Source of the DNA: Tomocerus qinae
Lineage: Eukaryota; Arthropoda; Collembola; Entomobryomorpha; Tomoceridae
NCBI GenBank assembly: GCA_020055645.1
Contig: JAECZT010000009.1
Location: 434,001-498,000, forward strand
Length of the DNA: 64,000 nucleotides
Reading direction: 5' to 3'
Part shown: one piece after another, positions 56,406 through 64,000 of the stretch
Layout: each line of letters starts with the position of its first letter
Position numbering within the stretch: position 1 is the first letter of the stretch
The notes under the pieces: generated by a model
Database searches by the model: none
Seen by the model: the letters and a program-made list of their open reading frames with translations, nothing else
Told to the model about the DNA's origin: nothing
Translations under genes and position numbers: made by a program

Positions 56406-58957
56406 CATTTTCAGCCAGCAAAATTGGAGCGCTGTTTGCGACTGCAGCCACTCCCTGATCTCGTTTATGGTCAATATAAGGAAATGTTAACAGCTTTTTG
56501 GGTAACATAGGTTACGGTTGTCGGGTACTTAGAAAATAAATCAGCCGTTTTACAGATTTCCAAATAAAAATTTCATTGTTTTTGAAAAGTGTACTTTTTG
56601 CACTATCCCATTCAATTACTAACATTATTATTCAGTTGTCGGGTGCATTGTGAAGTTACTAATGAATAATTAGTTTGTTTACAGTTACTATTGTAAAATA
56701 AATTCCAGGGTGAGCATTATTCTAATATACACCGCTCTTTGGCTTAAGCCGGCATATACCCCCGAATCCCAACCCCCACTGACATACCCGGTAGTTCCCG
56801 TTTAGGGACCTTGGCAATATGAAACTTCCCCACGTTTACGTATTTCCAATTTGATCTATTCCCCATGTTTGTTTGTTTTTCTACGTGGAACACTCCCTAA
56901 CTTAGGATCAAAATGTAAAAGTCAGACCCCTTGGTAACGCAAGATTTTATCTTCCCCACTACCAAGGCAAAGGGTTAAAGCTCGTAATTTTAAAATTTTC
57001 TTCTAAAAAATCTCCCCGTGCGTTTACAGTTGCTTGCAACAACCCTAAAACTTGCCTAAACATTAGAATTACACTACAGTATGTCAATAAAGTAAGTATC
57101 CATAGGAAATCCGTATCCATAGTACCCAGCCATAGCTTACTAGTCAATATCCAACTAACAGGCAGTCAGTAACAGTCAGTATCGGGCAGTATCCGTAAAT
57201 CCATAATAGGGATAAACAGCTTGTAATAAATTAATAATAATATCAAACTTACTCCCAACTTGAGACTTAGAATTATAACCATAGAATAATGAAGTACAAA
57301 CTGCTATGCTGTGGAAACTGATTTCATATGGATACCCACTTCCTTGACATACTGTATTATCAACTAGACTGTAAGTACTAATAACTGCAAATATAAATGT
57401 AAATATTGAAATAAGATGACACTTTATTTCAAAGCAAAAAACGTTTTTATATAAAAAGCAGATAATACTAATTGCACAGTTACTTTGTACATTGTGGCAA
57501 TTTCTTAACACTATTTAAGCATTTTTATTGCACTTTGGACATTTAGTTAGTTGATAATTTTAGCGCTATATATTGTTAATACGGGATAATTTATACTCTT
57601 AATTTTTGCTTAATTACTATGGATACGACAATTTAACCTAGATTTTGATTTTCAGAAAACAACTTGGAGTCGTTACAATTAGTGAGCGATTACTATTTTG
57701 CATGTACTATTGCAAAGGTGTTCCCACACTAAATGGAAGCATTGACTAGCGTTCCCGTTTTCGAAAATATTTTCCATCCTTGCTTCAAGCGTTAATTGAA
57801 CCACTATTGTATTTTTGTTCTCTAAAATGTTTTTTGAAGACATTTACAGGTGAATTAGCAGTAAATGCACGAGAGATTTTTTGAAGAAAGTTTTAAAATT
57901 ACGAGCTTTAATTAATACTCTGCATCTAAATTATATCTTGTTTTTCGAGTTTTTCTGGCCTTCTTCCCTTATATTTCTCCAGGTTTTTAACGTGTAATTT
58001 TATATGCAGTAGAAACCCTATGCTTGCATTCTTATACGCAGTTAATCCATATGTTGACACTTCCGGAAGTAGTAAATCCATGTTGACACTTCCAGAAGTA
58101 GTAAATCCATGTTGACATTACCACAAGTGGTAAAAATAAATGTTTTTACTTCTAAAAGCAGTAGAAACCCTATGGAATGTTAATTGGGAAGTGGCGGTGA
58201 GATATAGACTACATGTTGGTAAAACTATTTTGTTGTTTTTGAAATGCCGGGCCTTTCTTCAAATTTTGATTGCTTAGAAAATAAAAAACTACTATCAAAA
58301 ATGATAAACGAGACTGCTCCAATGTTTAAATTTTTTGAAAAAAAAGTACACGATCTTATGTTGTAAATGTGTATAATATCTAAAGTCATTTCTCATATCC
58401 ATCTCGCAGAATCCTGAAAAATAATTTCAATCTCTTAATACCGATCTTTACTCAAAAATAGAACGTTTCGGAACGATCTATACTATATTATAATTACCGG
58501 AAGTTTGTATTTATGTCTGTGTGAGTGTCCACTCCCAGTTCCCAAATGTTTACAATAGAAGCGGTACAATGCCTTTGTCAACACTTTCAAAAGCAATGAA
58601 ACCCTATTCTGACACTATTTAGGAACACTAAAACCCTATGTTGGCACTTCTAGTAGCATTAAAAACTTATATGTGCACTACTGAAAGCAGTAAAAACCTA
58701 TTTTGGCACTTCTAGAAGCAGTAAAACTGTGTTGTTAACACGTCTAATAGCAATAAATACCTATGTCGTCACTTTTAGAAGCTTAGAAAGCCTATATTTT
58801 AAATTTTTATACCGCGAGAAACTGCAAAGCAGACAGCGCATTGCCCGAATGGCAATGTGCGGTTTTACCACTAGTATAGTATGCAGTTAAATCCTGGTTC
58901 AATTTCCATTGACACCGATTGCTCGAAAACTAGCAGCTTCTGTAAAACATGGCATAT

Positions 58958-61900
58958 ATGACAGCGTAGAGAATTCTTCTGCGGGCTGTGCATTAATTTG
59001 AAACCAACTATCCGGTTTCAACTTTAGCCGTAGGAACCGGAAGAATGAACTTTAAAATTGTTTGGTATCCCCTTGGCGACTTAGTACAAATGCATCATAG
59101 TCAGGGAACTAAAAAGGTACTCCTTTTTGACAGAAAAGGTAAAAAGTACTACTTTTTCTAAAAAAGCAGTCCTTTTTACCTTTTTACCTTTTTAACCTTA
59201 TTTACATGTAAAGTGAAGTAAATGGGGCACTCTGCTACATCAAAAAAGGTAAAAAGGCAAAAAAGGACTGCTTTTTTAAAATCTTAGTCCTACCTTTTTT
59301 ACAAAAAAGGCAAAAAAGGTAAAAGGCAAAAAAGGTCCTTTTTTGTTCCCTGATCATAGTCAATTGGGCAATGTGATTAGAACCTATGGCAGTCACATTG
59401 CAGTATGGTATTGGATGAAATGGAGTCGATGGACTAGTAATTAGCAATACAATTTCCATTTCCAAATTCAATCTCCGAAGATACGAACTAATGAGTGAAC
59501 TGAATTAGCATCGCTGGACAAAATCTCAATAATAATAATAATGTTGGATTTAGAGATGCATTATTCCTGTTACGTGGTATTCTGATACTCAATAGTCCCA
59601 GTCACATTCACATACCAATGCAAATACGGAGTACCAAGAACAATTCCAGAGATGAAAAATATATTAGGCTTGAGGGCACTGACATGGGTTGTAAAAAATT
59701 TATAATAAGTAAAATTTCAGGGATGGAAAATATTTTCATTGAGTGCGACTCCAAGCATAGAAAATGACAAATTGTAATAGGCACGCTCAATACTACTAAT
59801 ACAAACACTTACACTTTCCCGGCTTGTGGTGGATTTTACCTACCTCAAAAATACGAACTATTGATCTCCCCTAAAGCGGGGGTTTGAGGGCGGCAGCCCC
59901 AACAAAAAATAAAGTTACCTTATCAAATACATAATATATTTTGCGAAAAAATCAAACTTTTCGAGATGTAGCTCAAATAACAATATTTATCATTTTTTCA
60001 TAGATGTAAAACTTACATTATAAACTAGGCAGGAATGAACAATATTTAGAAAATTGAGACATGTTGATTAGAAGTTTACTCGAACATTGCACATTACATT
60101 ACCATTCCAATAGTTACAAAAATTTGCGAGGACTGGGAATAATGTTTTACTTGTAACTTGTTTTTATTGTCAATTTCTACAACTATGACAGGTACCTATA
60201 TAAATAATTTCGAAATATACATAATCTGGTTAAAATTTTTCTAGTTCGTAGTTATATGATAGTTATAACCAGATTTATCAGGAAAAACAATAAAATTAAA
60301 TTAAAGGTTAAAAACCTGGAGAAATATACGGGAAGAAGGCCAGAAAAACTCGAAAACAAGGTATAATTTAGATGCAGAGTATTAATTAAAGCTCGTAATT
60401 TTAAAATTTTCTTCTAAAAAATCTCCCCGTGCGTTTACAGTTAATTTCCTTGCAACAACCCTAAAACTTGCCTAAACATTAGAATTACACTACAGTATGT
60501 CAATAAAGTAAGTATCCATAGGAAATCCGTATCCATAGTACCCAGCCATAGCTTACTAGTCAATATCCAACTAACAGGCAGTCAGTAACAGTCAGTATCG
60601 GGCAGTATCCGTAAATCCATAATAGGGATAAACAACTTGTAATAAATTAATAATAATATCAAACTTACTCCCAACTTGAGACTTAGAATTATAACCATAG
60701 AATAATGAAGTACAAACTGCTATGCTGTGGAAACTGATTTCATATGGATACCCACTTCCTTGACATACTGTATTATCAACTAGACTGTAAGTACTAATAA
60801 CTGCAAATATAAATGTAAATATTGAAATAAGATGACACTTTATTTCAAAGCAAAAAACGTTTTCATATAAAAAGCAGATAATACTAATTGCACAGTTACT
60901 TTGTACATTGTGGCAATTTCTTAACACTATTTAAGCATTTTTATTGCACTTTGGACATTTAGTTAGTTGATAATTTTAGCGCTATATGTTGTTAATACGG
61001 GATAATTTATACTCTTAATTTTTGCTTAATTACTATGGATACGACAATTTAACCTAGATTTTGATTTTCAGAAAACAACTTGGAGTCGTTACAATTAGTG
61101 AGCGATTACTATTTTGCATGTACTATTGCAAAGGTGTTCCCACACTAAATGGAAGCATTGACTAGCGTTCCCGTTTTCGAAAATATTTTCCATCCTTGCT
61201 TCAAGCGTTAATTGAACCACTATTGTATTTTTGTTCTCTAAAATGTTTTTTGAAGACATTTACAGGTAAATGCACGAGAGATTTTTTTGAAGAAAGTTTT
61301 AAAATTACGAGCTTTAATTAATACTCTGCATCTAAATTATATCTTGTTTTCGAGTTTTTCTGGCCTTCTTCCCTTATATTTCTCCAGGTTTTTAACGTGT
61401 AATTTTATATGCAGTAGAAACCCTATGCTTGCATTCTTATACGCAGTTAATCCATATGTTGACACTTCCGGAAGTAGTAAATCCATGTTGACACTTCCAG
61501 AAGTAGTAAATCCATGTTGACATTACCACAAGTGGTAAAAATAAATGTTTTTACTTCTAAAAGCAGTAGAAACCCTATGGAATGTTAATTGGGAAGTGGC
61601 GGTGAGATATAGACTACATGTTGGTAAAACTATTTTGTTGTTTTTGAAATGCCGGGCCTTTCTTCAAATTTTGATTGCTTAGAAAATAAAAAACTACTAT
61701 CAAAAATGATAAACGAGACTGCTCCAATGTTTAAATTTTTTGAAAAAAAGTGGACGATCTTATGTTGTAAATGTGTATAATATCTAAAGTCATTTCTCAT
61801 ATCCATCTCGCAGAATCCTGAAAAATGTTTTCAATCTCTTAATACCGATCTTTACTCAAAAATAGAACGTTTCGGAACGATCTATACTATATTATAATTA

Positions 61901-62361
61901 CCGGAAGTTTGTATTTATGTCTGTGTGAGTGTCCACTCCCAGTTCCCAAATGTTTACAATAGAAGCGGTACAATGCCTTTGTCAACACTTTCAAAAGCAA
62001 TGAAACCCTATGTTGACACTATTTAGGAACACTAAAACCCTATGTTGGCACTTCTAGTAGCATTAAAAACTTATATGTGCACTACTGAAAGCAGTAAAAA
62101 CCTATTTTGGCACTTCTAGAAGCAGTAAAACTGTGTTGTTAACACGTCTAATAGCAATAAATACCTATGTCGTCACTTTTAGAAGCTTAGAAAGCCTATA
62201 TTTTAAATTTTTATACCGCGAGAAACTGCAAAGCAGACAGCGCATTGCCCGAATGGCAATGTGCGGTTTTACCACTAGTATAGTATGCAGTTAAATCCTG
62301 GTTCAATTTCCATTGACACCGATTGCTCGTAAACTAGCAGCTTCTGTAAAACATGGCATAT
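58958..62361 (+). repeat. Macrosatellite unit 12 (3404 bp)
   Basis: Full unit, the shortest seen. It has the AAATAACAATATTT variant of unit 9 (near 59975), the AACAACTTGTAAT variant of unit 2 (near 60630), and a short loss near 61266. Confidence 0.95.
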
Positions 62362-64000
62362 ATGACAGCGTAGAGAATTCTTCTGCGGGCTGTGCATTAA
62401 TTTGAAACCAACTATCCGGTTTCAACTTTAGCCGTAGGAACCGGAAGAATGAACTTTAAAATTGTTTGGTATCCCCTTGGCGACTTAGTACAAATGCATC
62501 ATAGTCAGGGAACTAAAAAGTACTCCTTTTTGACAGAAAAGGTAAAAAGTACTACTTTTTCTAAAAAAGCAGTCCTTTTTACCTTTTTACCTTTTTAACC
62601 TTATTTACATGTAAAGTGAAGTAAATGGGGCACTCTGCTACATCAAAAAAGGTAAAAAGGCAAAAAAGGACTGCTTTTTTAAAATCTTAGTCCTACCTTT
62701 TTTACAAAAAAGGCAAAAAAGGTCCTTTTTTGTTCCCTGATCATAGTCAATTGGGCAATGTGATTAGAACCTATGGCAGTCACATTGCAGTATGGTATTG
62801 GATGAAATGGAGTCGATGGACTAGTAATTAGCAATACAATTTCCATTTCCAAATTCAATCTCCGAAGATACGAACTAATGAGTGAACTGAATTAGCATCG
62901 CTGGACAAAATCTCAATAATAATAATAATGTTGGATTTAGAGATGCATTATTCCTGTTACGTGGTATTCTGATACTCAATAGTCCCAGTCACATTCACAT
63001 ACCAATGCAAATACGGAGTACCAAGAACAATTCCAGAGATGAAAAATATATTAGGCTTGAGGGCACTGACATGGGTTGTAAAAAATTTATAATAAGTAAA
63101 ATTTCAGGGATGGAAAATATTTTCATTGAGTGCGACTCCAAGCATAGAAAATGACAAATTGTAATAGGCACGCTCAATACTACTAATACAAGCACTTACA
63201 CTTTCCCGGCTTGTGGTGGATTTTACCTACCTCAAAAATATGAACTGTTGATCTCCCCTAAAGCGGGGGTTTGAGGGCGGTAGCCCCCAACAAAAAATAA
63301 AGTTACCTTATCAAATACATAATATATTTTGCGAAAAAATCAAACTTTTCGAGATGTAGCTCAAATAACATAATATTTATCATTTTTTCATAGATGTAAA
63401 ACTTACATTATAAACTAGGCAGGGATGAACAATATTTAGAAAATTGAGACATGTTGATTAGAAGTTTACTCGAACATTGCACATTACATTACCATTCCAA
63501 TAGTTACAAAAATTTGCGAGGACTGGGAATAATGTTTTACTTGTAACTTGTTTTTATTGTCAATTTCTACAACTATGACAGGTACCTATATAAATAATTT
63601 CGAAATATACATAATCTGGTTAAAATTTTTCTAGTTCGTAGTTATATGATAGTTGTAACCAGATTTATCAGGAAAAACAATTAAATTAAATTAAAGGTTA
63701 AAAACCTGGAGAAATATACGGGAAGAAGGCCAGAAAAACTCGAAAACAAGGTATAATTTAGATGCAGAGTATTAATTAAAGCTCGTAATTTTAAAATTTT
63801 CTTCTAAAAAATCTCCCCGTGCGTTTACAGTTAATTTCCTTGCAACAACCCTAAAACTTGCCTAAACATTAGAATTACACTACAGTATGTCAATAAAGTA
63901 AGTATCCATAGGAAATCCGTATCCATAGTACCCAGCCATAGCTTACTAGTCAATATCCAACTAACAGGCAGTCAGTAACAGTCAGTATCGGGCAGTATCC
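62362..64000 (+). repeat. Macrosatellite unit 13, partial (cut by window edge)
   Basis: First 1639 bp of a further unit; the array continues past the window. Confidence 0.95.

Larger units (their letters stand above)
55238..56974. mobile_element. Non-autonomous piggyBac-like element, 1737 bp
   Basis: Terminal inverted repeats of 15 bp (CCCTTTGCCTTGGTA and its reverse complement) and a TTAA duplication at 55234-55237 and 56975-56978, exactly the piggyBac signature. No reading frame of transposase size is present, so it would depend on another copy's enzyme. The unoccupied site, GAGTATTAATTAAAGCTCG, is seen in the other units. It contains a foldback at 55797-56149. Confidence 0.9.
53811..58957 (+). 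repeat. Macrosatellite unit 11, interrupted by a piggyBac-like element
   Basis: 5147 bp in total; removing the 1737-bp insertion and one TTAA copy leaves ~3406 bp. Tail variants are those of units 7-9. The right portion lacks TAATTTCC near 57030. Confidence 0.95.

Overview
This is a eukaryotic (metazoan) window. It is AT-rich, introns are common in the genes, and there is no prokaryotic gene organisation. TA-flanked and TTAA-flanked DNA transposons and a Polinton/Maverick fit an invertebrate, possibly an arthropod, but the species cannot be fixed from the sequence. I see no rRNA or tRNA genes and no clear single-copy host gene.

Layout. (1) Positions 1-13979 and 33603-64000 are one array of a ~3.41-kb tandem macrosatellite: eleven uninterrupted or nearly uninterrupted units, one unit split by a Polinton, and a partial unit at the right edge. 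Units are almost identical (about 3404-3445 bp). Each contains a poly-A/T hairpin, a GC-rich hairpin, a ~143-bp inverted repeat with ~0.8 kb between its arms, and two patches of a degenerate ~30-bp minisatellite. Short reading frames recur in every unit, but their differences between units look neutral. Shared variants link non-neighbouring units, which points to unequal exchange and gene conversion.

(2) Positions 13980-33602 are a 19.6-kb Polinton with ~145-bp terminal inverted repeats starting AGTAGTAG and a 6-bp target duplication (CTCTGC). It sits in the loop of the poly-A/T hairpin of one unit. From left to right it holds a four-exon membrane-protein gene (+), then a block on the minus strand: integrase, adenovirus-type protease, major capsid protein, a small basic protein, minor capsid protein, several small proteins, three related CxxC proteins, packaging ATPase and family B DNA polymerase. 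The right third is accessory: two minisatellites, a 430-bp duplication, a polyQ/proline-rich reading frame, a clean three-exon gene (+), and a second multi-exon membrane-protein gene (-). A small mariner-type MITE is nested near the right end. Gene content and ends look largely preserved, but I judge the element broken, with perhaps two to four breaks, and treat it as a fossil.

(3) Positions 55238-56974, inside unit 11, are a 1737-bp non-autonomous piggyBac-like element (TTAA target, 15-bp terminal repeats starting CCCTTTG), which itself contains a ~353-bp foldback.

The window is therefore a nest: macrosatellite, then Polinton, then minisatellites and a MITE; and macrosatellite, then piggyBac-like element, then foldback. 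The most unusual points are the macrosatellite itself, the pair of signal-peptide membrane-protein genes at opposite ends of the Polinton, the triplicated CxxC gene family with 4-base ATGA overlaps, and a strictly indel-free 20-bp array that reverses orientation at one end.
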